A DNA stretch of 7,337 bases from Actinomycetota bacterium. GTDB lineage: Bacteria; Actinomycetota; Thermoleophilia; Solirubrobacterales; Solirubrobacteraceae. Positions within the stretch are counted from its first letter, which is position 1. Every line of letters starts with the position of its first letter. The stretch spans positions 1-7,337 of the forward strand of contig VAYD01000263.1 of assembly GCA_005883905.1 (NCBI GenBank), read 5' to 3'. Of this stretch, positions 1-6,650 are shown in pieces. The position numbers were made by a program, and so were the translations under genes. A model generated the notes under the pieces. The model was not told the DNA's origin, ran no database searches, and worked only from the letters and a program-made list of their open reading frames with translations.

Positions 1-447
1 CAGCACAGCCCGGCACGCCGCGACGCGCTGCACCATCCCGCGCGAGAGCTCGCGGACCGGCTCGTCGGCGCGCAGCGGCAGCCCCACCTGCTCGAGCAGC
101 GCGTCGATGCGCTCGAACGCGACGCCGTGCAGCCGCGCGTGGAAGCGCAGGTTCTCGCGCGCGGTCAGGTCGTGGTGCAGCAGCGGCTCGTGACCGAGCA
201 GGCCGACGCGCCCGCGCACCTTCCAGCCCTCGCGCGGCAGCTCGCAGCCGAGCACCCGTGCGGCGCCGCCCTGCGGGCGCAGCAGCGTGGCGAGCACGCG
301 CAGCAACGTCGACTTGCCCGCGCCGTTGGGCCCGAACACGACGAGCGTCGCCCCGAGCGGCACCGCGACCGAGACGCCGTCGAGCGCCGTCCGCTCGCCG
401 TAGCGGCGGACGAGCCCGTCGAGCTCAATGGCCGGTGCGTCTGCCAC
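1..447 (-). CDS. ccmA: ABC transporter ATP-binding protein, CcmA-like (heme exporter ATPase), 3' end cut by window edge
   Basis: The first 149 residues of an ABC ATPase are present; the Walker B and H-loop half lies beyond the window. Seen: Walker A GPNGAGKST at residues 39-47 and the ABC signature LSRGMVQ at 134-140. The Q-loop region reads GLLGHEPLLHHDLTARENL, with His where most ABC ATPases have Gln. A GH-x-P...LTA-x-ENL pattern is typical of CcmA, the ATPase of the CcmABC heme-export complex in cytochrome c maturation, so it would act on the cytoplasmic face of the membrane. Start chosen is GTG at 447-445 (MADAPAIELDGLVRRYG); an in-frame ATG at 474 would add nine residues. No clear ribosome site precedes either. 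The start overlaps the end of moaB by 23 nt, implying translational coupling. A generic multidrug-type ATPase is the alternative; finding CcmB/CcmC genes next would decide. Confidence 0.75.
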   Translation of the reverse strand, partial: MADAPAIELDGLVRRYGERTALDGVSVAVPLGATLVVFGPNGAGKSTLLRVLATLLRPQGGAARVLGCELPREGWKVRGRVGLLGHEPLLHHDLTARENLRFHARLHGVAFERIDALLEQVGLPLRADEPVRELSRGMVQRVAACRAVL

Positions 448-910
448 CGTCGCGGCCCAGCGTGTCGGCGACATGGCGCAGCGTGGGGGCGAGCACGCCG
501 AACAGCTCGCCGACGGCCTTCGGGCTGCCGGGGAAGTTGACGATCAGCGTCTGGCCGGCGATGCCCGAGACGCCGCGCGTGAGGATGCCCATCGGCGTGT
601 GCTTCAGCGCCTCCGCGCGCAGCGCCTCGGCGAACCCGGGCGCCGGCCGCTCGACGACCGCGGCGGTCGCCTCCGGCGTGACATCGTCGGGAGTGAGCCC
701 GGTGCCCCCGGTCGTGAAGATGAAGCGCACGCCGGCGTCGACGTAGTTGTGCAGCCGGTCCTCGATCAGGGCGAAATCGTCGGGCACGACCTCCATTGCC
801 TCGACGTCGCAGCCCGCCTCCTCGGCGAGCTGCGCAAGCAGCGGTCCTGATTCGTCCTCGCTCTCGCGCCTCGACACGGAGGTCGAGATCGTCAGCACGG
901 CGGTGCGCAT
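425..910 (-). CDS. moaB: MogA/MoaB family molybdenum cofactor biosynthesis protein
   Basis: This 161-residue protein has the usual length of the family that activates molybdopterin by adenylylation before molybdate insertion (shown for MogA; MoaB proteins take this role in some lineages). Seen: TTGGTGLTPDDVTPEA around residues 66-81, containing the TGGTG molybdopterin-binding loop and conserved acidic residues, and NFPGSPKAVGE at 125-135, the second hallmark. The N-terminus MRTAVLTIS starts directly on the first beta strand. ATG at 910 is the only sensible start, because an in-frame TGA lies three codons upstream; a weak purine-rich AAGATGAG sits 4-11 nt before it. The gene diverges from the peptidase pair and overlaps the downstream ABC ATPase gene. 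MoaB and MogA cannot be told apart from sequence alone. moaC, another gene of the same pathway, lies on the same strand beyond the peptidase pair. Confidence 0.92.
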   Translation of the reverse strand: MRTAVLTISTSVSRRESEDESGPLLAQLAEEAGCDVEAMEVVPDDFALIEDRLHNYVDAGVRFIFTTGGTGLTPDDVTPEATAAVVERPAPGFAEALRAEALKHTPMGILTRGVSGIAGQTLIVNFPGSPKAVGELFGVLAPTLRHVADTLGRDGGRRTGH

Positions 911-928
911 GGGCGCTCATCTTGCCAG

Positions 929-943
929 TGGACCGCCGGTCCA
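929..943. promoter_or_regulatory. Perfect 15-bp palindrome in divergent intergenic region (candidate operator)
   Basis: TGGACCG-C-CGGTCCA is a perfect 7-1-7 inverted repeat in the 96-bp region between moaB (start 19 nt away on the minus strand) and the first peptidase gene (start 64 nt away on the plus strand). Its position suits a dimeric repressor controlling one or both divergent units. In such GC-rich DNA a palindrome this long can also arise by chance. No convincing -35/-10 pair is visible beside it. Confidence 0.35.
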
Positions 944-1006
944 GACCGCTTCGACACAAGGAGAGAATCGCTCGCGTGCGGGCGAATCGTCTGGCACCGT
1001 GGCGCG

Positions 1007-1732
1007 ATGGGCCGGATTCCGCAGATCCTCGCACTGGGCGGGGGCGGCTTCTCGATGGAGGCCGGCAACCCGCTCGTCGACGACTTCGCGCTCGAGATCA
1101 CCGGCTGCGATCGCCCGCGCGTGTGCTTCGTGCCGACCGCCAGCGGCGACGCCGACCACTACGTCGTGCGCTTCTACCGGCGCTTCGCGGCGGTCGCGGA
1201 CTGCAGCCACCTGTCGCTGTTCCGGCGCGACAAGGGGGCGGGCGCGGTCGAGGGCGACATCGAGCGCCACCTGCTCGCGCAGGACCTGATCTACGTCGGC
1301 GGCGGGAGCGTCCTGAGCCTGCTCGGGACGTGGCGCGCTCATGGGGTGGACGCGATGCTGCGGCGCGCCTGGCGCCGCGGCGTCGTGCTCTGCGGCCTGT
1401 CGGCCGGGTCGCTGTGCTGGTTCGCCGAGGCGATCACCGCGTTCCACGGCCCGCCGCAGGTCGTCCGCGGGCTCGGGATCCTGCCGTTTTCCAACTGCGT
1501 GCACTACGACGGCGAGCCGTCGCGCCGCGAGGCGTTCACCGCCGCGATCGCGGCCGGGGAGCTGCGCGGCGGCTACGCCGTCGAGGACGGCACCGCGCTG
1601 CACTTCGTCGGCCGCGAGCTCGCTGAGGTCGTCAGCTCGCGCGAGCGCGCGAGCGCGTACTTCGTTTCTGCCGACGGCGAGCAGGCGCTGCCGCTGCGCT
1701 GCCTCGCCGCCCGTGCCCTGGCGGCCGCGTGA
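1007..1732 (+). CDS. Peptidase E-like protein (family S51, class I glutamine amidotransferase-like fold), copy 1
   Basis: A 241-residue protein of the peptidase S51 family, whose founder PepE cleaves N-terminal aspartyl dipeptides; other members are cyanophycinases. Seen: LALGGGGFSM at 8-17 (first strand and glycine loop), the conserved YVGGGS at 96-101, and the nucleophile elbow GLSAGS at 130-135 with Ser132 as predicted nucleophile. VHYDGEPSRR at 165-174 supplies the likely catalytic His166. Length matches the family, and no signal peptide is seen, so it is probably cytoplasmic. ATG 1007 begins the conserved first strand; no ribosome site is visible just upstream (an AAGGAG lies far away at 958-963). 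It overlaps the next gene by 4 nt and shares its architecture, so the pair is a tandem duplication expressed together. The substrate cannot be inferred. Confidence 0.85.
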   Translation: MGRIPQILALGGGGFSMEAGNPLVDDFALEITGCDRPRVCFVPTASGDADHYVVRFYRRFAAVADCSHLSLFRRDKGAGAVEGDIERHLLAQDLIYVGGGSVLSLLGTWRAHGVDAMLRRAWRRGVVLCGLSAGSLCWFAEAITAFHGPPQVVRGLGILPFSNCVHYDGEPSRREAFTAAIAAGELRGGYAVEDGTALHFVGRELAEVVSSRERASAYFVSADGEQALPLRCLAARALAAA

Positions 1733-2517
1733 ACGGCACGGTCCTCGCGCTCGGCGGCGGCGGCTTCACGATGGGGCCGGGCGACCCCGCGCTGGACGAG
1801 CTGGTGCTCGACCTCGCCGGCGGCGCATCGCCGCGGATCCTGTTCCTGCCCACCGCGGGTGGCGACGCCGCGGCACAGATCGCCGCCTTCTACGGCGCGT
1901 TCGGCGACCGTCCGTGCCGCCCGCAGGTGCTGTCGCTGTTTCGCCTCCATGGGACCACGACCGCGATCCGCGACGTCGTGCTCGAGTCCGACGTCGTCTA
2001 CGTCGGCGGCGGCTCGATGCGCAACATGCTGGCGATCTGGCGGGCGCACGGGCTCGACGCGATCCTGCGCGAGGCGTGGGAGCGCGAGATCGTGCTCGCG
2101 GGGCTGAGCGCCGGCGCGATGTGCTGGTTCGAGGGCGGGATCACGATGAGCGGAGGGCCACCCGAGCTGATCGAGGGACTCGGGTTCCTGTCCGGCTCGC
2201 TGTCCGTCCACGCCGACGGCGAGCCGCGGCGCCTGCCGGCCTTCTACGACGCGGTGCGGTCCGGCGCGCTGCCGGGCGGATGGGCGCTCGACGACGGCGT
2301 GGGCCTCGTCATCGAAGGCGAAGCCGTCACACGCGTCGTGTCGTCACGTCCCGGCGCGACCGCGCTGCGCGTCGACGCCGTCGGCGGCGAGCTCGTGCGC
2401 TCGCGCACGCAGCCCGAGCTGCTCGGGGACGGCGCGCGCCGCGTGCCCGACGACGTGCGTGAGTTCCGCGCGCTCGGCGACGCCAGTCGCCGTAGCGCCC
2501 GCCGGACTTCGCGATGA
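1729..2517 (+). CDS. Peptidase E-like protein (family S51), copy 2
   Basis: A 262-residue paralogue of the preceding gene. Shared landmarks are LALGGGGFTM at 6-15, VYVGGGSM at 90-97, the nucleophile elbow GLSAGA at 125-130 with Ser127, and VHADGEPRR at 160-168 with His161 as probable catalytic His. The GTG start overlaps the TGA of copy 1 in GTGA, a classic coupled arrangement. Where copy 1 has HYDGE, copy 2 has HADGE, and the stretch after the first helix differs, so substrate preference may differ. Homology to copy 1 ends near residue 232; the last ~30 residues are Arg-rich, overlap the convergent moaC frame, and may be read-through past a lost stop. The aspartyl-dipeptidase function is a family-level statement only. 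Confidence 0.83.
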   Translation: MNGTVLALGGGGFTMGPGDPALDELVLDLAGGASPRILFLPTAGGDAAAQIAAFYGAFGDRPCRPQVLSLFRLHGTTTAIRDVVLESDVVYVGGGSMRNMLAIWRAHGLDAILREAWEREIVLAGLSAGAMCWFEGGITMSGGPPELIEGLGFLSGSLSVHADGEPRRLPAFYDAVRSGALPGGWALDDGVGLVIEGEAVTRVVSSRPGATALRVDAVGGELVRSRTQPELLGDGARRVPDDVREFRALGDASRRSARRTSR

Positions 2518-2944
2518 GCTCGACGCGCTCGATCGAGACGCCGCGCTCGATGCCCTTGACCATGTCGTAGATGGTCAGCGCCGCCACGGAGGCCGCGACC
2601 ATCGCCTCCATCTCGACGCCGGTGCGGCCCTCGACGGTCGCTTCGGCCTCGATCTGAATGCCGCCGTCGACCACCGCGGCGCGCACGTCGACGTGGTCGA
2701 GCCCGAGCGGGTGGCACAGCGGGATCAGCGTGCCGGTCTGCTTGGCCGCCTGGATCCCCGCGATCCGCGCGACGCCGAGCACGTCGCCCTTCGGCGCGTC
2801 GCCGGCGGCCACGGCCGCCGCTGTCTCCGGCGCCATCCGCACGAACGCGCGCGCCACGGCGCGCCGCTTGGTGACCTCCTTCGCGGACACGTCGACCATC
2901 CGCGCCGCGCCCGACTCGTCGAGGTGCGTCAGGTCAGGCGGCAA
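2327..2944 (-). CDS. moaC: Cyclic pyranopterin monophosphate synthase MoaC, with an abnormal C-terminal extension
   Basis: MoaC converts the GTP-derived cyclohydro-dinucleotide made by MoaA into cyclic pyranopterin monophosphate, an early step of molybdenum cofactor synthesis. Seen: [17 protein letters not shown] at 6-22, [21 protein letters not shown] at 60-80, [10 protein letters not shown] at 106-115, and TIYDMVKGI at 124-132 with the expected catalytic Asp127 and Lys130. KSGGRYGDW at 146-154 is where the family normally ends within a few residues. Here the frame runs on for 51 more, strongly Arg-rich residues antisense to the second peptidase gene, so the true end is probably near 2465-2480 and the stop is missing. 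Start is TTG at 2944, giving the normal N-terminal length and an 11-nt overlap with the precorrin-2 dehydrogenase end. The core is certain; the 3' boundary is doubtful. Confidence 0.9.
   Translation of the reverse strand: MPPDLTHLDESGAARMVDVSAKEVTKRRAVARAFVRMAPETAAAVAAGDAPKGDVLGVARIAGIQAAKQTGTLIPLCHPLGLDHVDVRAAVVDGGIQIEAEATVEGRTGVEMEAMVAASVAALTIYDMVKGIERGVSIERVELIAKSGGRYGDWRRRARGTHARRRARGARRPRAARAACASARARRRRRRRAARSRRDVTTRRV
2475..2492. terminator. Perfect 7-bp hairpin at convergent gene junction (possible bidirectional terminator, no U-tract)
   Basis: CGGCGAC-GCCA-GTCGCCG forms a perfect 7-bp stem with a 4-nt loop exactly where the conserved parts of the second peptidase gene (plus) and moaC (minus) meet. 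The place is right for a shared terminator, and high-GC actinobacteria often use stems without U-tracts. However, it lies inside both annotated reading frames and no T-run follows on either strand, so this is only a candidate. Confidence 0.3.
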
Positions 2945-3651
2945 CGCGCTGCGCTGCCTCGATCAGGTCGCGCACGCCGTCCACGTCGCGGGCGCGCAGC
3001 AACTCGATCGGGTCCGGGTCGCCGTTGACGATGCTCTCGAAGAACGCCTTGCGGTCCTGGTAGGTCGGCAGCGTGCCCTTGGCCCACCCGCGGACGTCGT
3101 TGAGCATGATCGCCAGCTGCGCGTACTCCTCGCCGAACAGCTCGCTCACCTCGGCCTTCATGCGCTTGGCAAGCGCCGGCGACGCGCCGGCGGTCGAGAC
3201 GGACGATCGCCGGCAGGATGAAGTTGCACAGCGGCGGCACGTCGACGACATTGACCAGCATCGCACGGCGCTCGGCATCCTCGTAGATGCCGATGTTCGT
3301 GTCCGTGTCGTCGGTGCACGCGATCGCCATGAACGTGCCCTCGAGGTCCTCGGGGCGGTACTCGCGTCGCTCCCAGCGGATCGAGCCCTCGAGCGCGAGC
3401 TGCGTCAGCTCGGGACCCGCCTCGGGCGCGACGAGCGTCACGTCGCCGTCGCAGGCGAGCAGGCCCTCGACCTTCTCGAGGCCGATCTCCCCGCCGCCGA
3501 CCACGAGGCACCTGCGGCCGCGCAGCTTGAGGCACGCGATGTAGAACGGCGTCTCGAGCATGTCGCGCACGCAGGTCTGGTCGCAGATCCCGCGGCGGAA
3601 CTGGCAGACGCATTCCTTCCCGGCGTAAGCGGCGGCTGGCATACGCGTCAT
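2934..3651 (-). pseudogene. Precorrin-2 dehydrogenase (siroheme synthase N-terminal type), broken by a frameshift near 3200
   Basis: The product oxidises precorrin-2 to sirohydrochlorin with NAD+, on the way to siroheme for sulfite/nitrite reductases. N-terminal part: [10 protein letters not shown], the NAD-binding [16 protein letters not shown], then ACTDDTDTN and [19 protein letters not shown]-terminal part, in another frame: [20 protein letters not shown] and [14 protein letters not shown], ending at TGA 2936-2934. The two parts join near 3200/3201 with about eight conserved residues missing between AIV and VSTAG, a net loss consistent with 23 nt, hence the frameshift. Uncorrected, the N-terminal frame runs to 2929. 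Start is uncertain: ATG 3651 (17 nt after the aldehyde dehydrogenase stop), ATG 3642, or ATG 3561, where family homology begins. It overlaps moaC by 11 nt. It may be a true pseudogene or a sequence error. Confidence 0.85.
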
Positions 3652-3668
3652 AGGGTACGGGTTGACGT

Positions 3669-5246
3669 TCAGGCTGATCGAGAACCGCGCCTGAGCGCGC
3701 GCGCGGCAACGCGCAGGGTCGGGAGCGCGCCCTCCTTCAGCCCCGCCTCGCGGTCGGCGTCGCGCGCCGAGCGCATCCGCGCGACGGTCCGCCCCGCCTT
3801 CACCAGGCCCGCGTCGTAAGGGAACCACCACCACGGCCGGCCGACCGGCGGGTCCCAGGTGACGACCTTCGGCTCGGCGCACGTGCGCAGCGCGATCGCG
3901 CCGCGGGCGCGGCCGATCCCGGCCCCGCGCACGCCGCCCCACGGCACCTCGGGCGCCGCGCGCGTGACGAGGTGGTCGTTCACCCAGACCATGCCAACGC
4001 GCAGCTCCGTCGCGATCCGCTGCGCCTTGTAGCGGTCCGCCGTCCAGACCGACGCGCCGAGTCCGAGCGAGATGCGGTTGGACTCCGCGATCGCGCCGTC
4101 CTCGTCGGCGGCCTCGGACACGATCAGGACCGGGCCGGGCACGTCCTCGCGCGCGATCCGCATGTCGTCGCGCACGCCGGTCAGGACCACGGGCGCCACG
4201 TACGTGCCCTCGCCGGCGCCGCCGCACTCCACCGTGGCCCCGCCGGCGACCGCCTCGTCGACGAGCTCGCGCACCCTGTCTGCGCGCGCCCGCGAGACGA
4301 TCGGGCCGACCTCGGTCGCGGGATCCGCCGGGTCGCCGACGGACAGTGCGCACGCTCCGTTGCAGACCGCGGCCAGGAAGTCCGCGTGGATCTCGCGCAC
4401 CGCGATAGCCCGCTCGACGCTGCCGCCGCACTGGCCCGCGTTCGCGAAGGCCGCCCACACGACCCCCCGCGCGGCGCGCTCGAGGTCGGCGTCGGCGCAC
4501 ACGATCGCGACGTCCTTGCCGCCCATCTCCAGCACGGCGCGCTTGACGCCGCGCGCGCACGCCTCTCCGACCGCGCGGCCCGCATCGGCCGTTCCCGTGA
4601 ACCGCACCTGCGCGACGCGCGCGTTGACGAGCGCGGACCCGGTGTCGGCGTGCCCGTGCACCACGCGCAGCAGGCCCTCCGGCAGCCCCGCGCGGGCGAA
4701 GACGCGCGCGATCCGCTCGCCTGCCAGGCAGGCGTACGGCGACGGCTTGAACACGACGCCGTTGCCGGCGATCAGGGCAACGGCGACGTCACCGATCGGC
4801 GTGGCAAACGGCTCGGCGGCCGGACCGAGCACGCCGACGACGCCGAGCGGCTCGTACGTCCAGCGGCCCCGCTTGACGGGGTGCAGGGCGCGGGCGAAGC
4901 CGAGGCGCTCGCCGCTGAGGATCTTCGGGCCGTGCCCGGCCAGCCACTGCAGCGTCTCGATCGCCGGGACCAGCTCCATGATCTCGGTCTCGGCGCGCGG
5001 GCGCCCCTGCTCGCGGCACAGCAGGTCGGTCAGCTCGTCGGCCTCGTCGACGACCGCTTGCGCGGCGCGCTGCATGTAGCGCGCGCGGTCGGATACGCGC
5101 AGGGAGCGCCAGAGCCGCTGCGCGTTCGCGGCGCCCTCGACGGCCGCGGCGACCTCCTTGGGCGGCGTGACGAGGACGGACCCGAGGACCGCTCCGGTCG
5201 CCGGGCTGACGGACTCCAGTCGGGCGGGCTCGACGGCGATGTCCAC
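3669..5246 (-). CDS. Aldehyde dehydrogenase superfamily protein with altered catalytic residues
   Basis: A 525-residue full-length protein of the NAD(P)-dependent aldehyde dehydrogenase fold. Seen: [16 protein letters not shown] at 135-150, VVFKPSP at 164-170 (cofactor-binding Lys167), [12 protein letters not shown] at 215-226, LEMGGKD at 239-245 with general-base Glu240, [13 protein letters not shown] at 267-279, and WVNDHL at 421-426. The hallmark PWNFP has become PAAEP, losing the oxyanion-hole Asn (Ala144). GQ-x-C has become GQCG, placing Gly274 at the catalytic Cys position with a Cys one residue early. The EEIFGPV cofactor motif reads EDVPGPV. After the fold comes a ~65-residue tail with PWWWFPYD and a basic, helical-looking end. 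The GTG start at 5246 lies 10 nt after the GNAT-like gene. The frame is intact with high GC3, so it appears conserved rather than decaying; normal dehydrogenase activity is doubtful. Confidence 0.88.
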   Translation of the reverse strand: MDIAVEPARLESVSPATGAVLGSVLVTPPKEVAAAVEGAANAQRLWRSLRVSDRARYMQRAAQAVVDEADELTDLLCREQGRPRAETEIMELVPAIETLQWLAGHGPKILSGERLGFARALHPVKRGRWTYEPLGVVGVLGPAAEPFATPIGDVAVALIAGNGVVFKPSPYACLAGERIARVFARAGLPEGLLRVVHGHADTGSALVNARVAQVRFTGTADAGRAVGEACARGVKRAVLEMGGKDVAIVCADADLERAARGVVWAAFANAGQCGGSVERAIAVREIHADFLAAVCNGACALSVGDPADPATEVGPIVSRARADRVRELVDEAVAGGATVECGGAGEGTYVAPVVLTGVRDDMRIAREDVPGPVLIVSEAADEDGAIAESNRISLGLGASVWTADRYKAQRIATELRVGMVWVNDHLVTRAAPEVPWGGVRGAGIGRARGAIALRTCAEPKVVTWDPPVGRPWWWFPYDAGLVKAGRTVARMRSARDADREAGLKEGALPTLRVAARALRRGSRSA

Positions 5247-5256
5247 CTGCCCGAGC

Positions 5257-5598
5257 CTACGCGACGTGCCGGGCCTCCGCGCCTTCCGCCAGCGCCGCCG
5301 CCACCAGCTCCGTCACGCCTGGCGCGAGCACCTCGTCGGCGACGACGAGCGAGCTCGAGCCGTCGCGGTCGACGTGGCCGTAGGCGACGATCACCTCGCT
5401 GAGCCCCGTCAGCGCCGTCGCGCACACCGACAGGCAAGCCCGCGGGTCGAATCGCAGGATGCGGCTCATGCGGACGTCGTCCAGCGGCGCGCCGAGGCGC
5501 TCGTGCAGCGCGACGAGCCCGGCGCGATCGCCGGCCTGCGGCAGGCGCAGCCGGACGCGCGAGCCGTCCGGGAGCGGGTGTGAGCGGGTGAGCAACAC
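5257..5598 (-). CDS. Small protein resembling a degenerate GNAT acetyltransferase domain
   Basis: A 113-residue protein with HPLPDGSRVRLRLPQAGDRAGLVALHERLG at its start, like the first strand and helices of GNAT enzymes. A central strand VIVAYGHVDRD follows, then SSSLVVADEVLAPGVTELVAAALAEGAEA, which occupies the place of GNAT motif A. The acetyl-CoA-binding signature (Q/R-x-x-G-x-G/A) is absent there and the protein ends early, so catalysis is doubtful. Start is GTG at 5598 (MLLTRSHPLPDG); an in-frame TAG lies immediately upstream, leaving GTG or the next TTG. It lies 47 nt after rarA and 10 nt before the aldehyde dehydrogenase gene, suggesting an operon with the latter. The GNAT assignment is inference from pattern; the function is unknown. 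Confidence 0.7.
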   Translation of the reverse strand: MLLTRSHPLPDGSRVRLRLPQAGDRAGLVALHERLGAPLDDVRMSRILRFDPRACLSVCATALTGLSEVIVAYGHVDRDGSSSLVVADEVLAPGVTELVAAALAEGAEARHVA

Positions 5599-5650
5599 CT
5601 ACATCGAGGTTCCCACACGAAACCCGCAGCCCTTGTGAAAAGGCGCTATC

Positions 5651-5666
5651 TGTGACGAGCGTCACG
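5651..5666. promoter_or_regulatory. CRP/FNR-like palindrome upstream of the GNAT-like/aldehyde dehydrogenase operon
   Basis: TGTGACGAGCGTCACG matches the TGTGA-N6-TCACA layout of CRP-type operators except for the last base, with a perfect GTGACG/CGTCAC core. It lies in the last codons of rarA and is centred about 60 nt upstream of the GTG start of the small GNAT-like gene, a plausible activator position. The following 47-nt gap is visibly less GC-rich than its surroundings, as a promoter would be, but I cannot point to a clear -10 hexamer. The codons (Arg-Asp-Ala-Arg-His) could produce the palindrome by chance. Confidence 0.3.
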
Positions 5667-6632
5667 GATCCGCTGCAAGCGATCTCGCAGCTCGGGCTCG
5701 GTGGCGTCGAGCTCGACGAACCGCTCGCCGGCGAGGAGATCGGGCAGCAGCTCCTGCGGCGAGACCTTCTCGGGGCGGTCGTGCGGGTAGTCGTAGCCCT
5801 GGCCGCGGCCCAACGCGGCCGCGCCCGGATAGGCGGCGCTGCGCAGCGCGTCCGGCGGCAGCTGCGCGCCGTGCTCGCGCACGTGGCGCCGCGCGGCGCC
5901 GAGCGCCCGCAAGGCCGAGTTCGACTTCGGCGCGAGCGCGAGGTACATCGCGCACTGCGCGAGCGCGAAGCTGCACTCGGGCATGCCGACGTGCTCGACC
6001 GCCTGGGAGGTGGCGATCGCCAGCGGCAGCGCGTGCGGGTCGGCGTTGCCGATGTCCTCGGAGGCCAGCACGATCATGCGCCGCGCGATGTACCGCGCGT
6101 CCTCGCCGCTCTCCAGCATCGCCGCCAGGTAGTAGACGCTCGCGTCGGGATCCGACCCGCGCATCGACTTGATGAAGGCCGAGATGAAGTCGTAGTGCGC
6201 GTCGGCGGTCTTGTCGTAGACGAGCGGACGCTTCCGTGCAGCGTCCTCGACGTGACCCGCCGACAGCGGCTCGCCGGCCGCCTGCGCGGTTTGCCACGCG
6301 AGCTCGACGATGTTGTGCACCGAGCGTGCGTCTCCGCCCGCTCGGATGGCGATGAGCTCGAGGAGCTCGTCCGGGATCTCGGCTCCGATCTCGGCGGCGC
6401 CCCGCGCGGCGATCGTCTTCAGCTCGTCGACCGAGAGCGGCTCGAGCTCGTACACCTGCGACCGCGACAGGAGCGCGGAGTTGACCTCGTAGTACGGGTT
6501 CTCGGTCGTCGCTCCGATCAGCGTGACGACACCTTCCTCCACGCCCGGCAGCAGGGCGTCCTGCTGCGCCTTGTTGAAGCGATGGATCTCGTCGAGGAAC
6601 AGGATCGTCCGCTGCCCGTTCGCGCCCAGCCG

Positions 6633-6650
6633 CTCGCGCGCGCGCGCGAG
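6633..6650. repeat. Alternating (CG)7 tract within an 18-bp perfect palindrome
   Basis: CT-(CG)7-AG inside rarA, encoding Leu-Ala-Arg-Ala-Arg-Glu on the minus strand. Alternating CG of this length can adopt Z-DNA and is prone to slippage. A coding origin is sufficient to explain it. Confidence 0.6.

Noticed and set aside
958..978. AAGGAG followed 12 nt later by GTG (976) as an alternative start before the first peptidase gene
   Set aside because: The GTG is out of frame with the peptidase and opens an Arg-rich frame without homology; the peptidase start at 1007 matches the conserved first strand.
2881..2899. MoaC starting at the internal ATG (Met16, MVDVSAK)
   Set aside because: It would delete the conserved [10 protein letters not shown] segment; the TTG at 2944 gives the normal family N-terminus and a coupled overlap.
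3972..5402. 476-codon open frame on the plus strand
   Set aside because: It is antisense to the clearly conserved aldehyde dehydrogenase; its composition (Arg, His, Asp, Ala, Val-rich) is typical of a shadow frame in GC-rich DNA and shows no family motif.
5605..5640. Possible rho-independent terminator after rarA (CCTT/AAGG inverted repeat)
   Set aside because: The stem is only 4-5 bp and no T-run follows, so it is not convincing.
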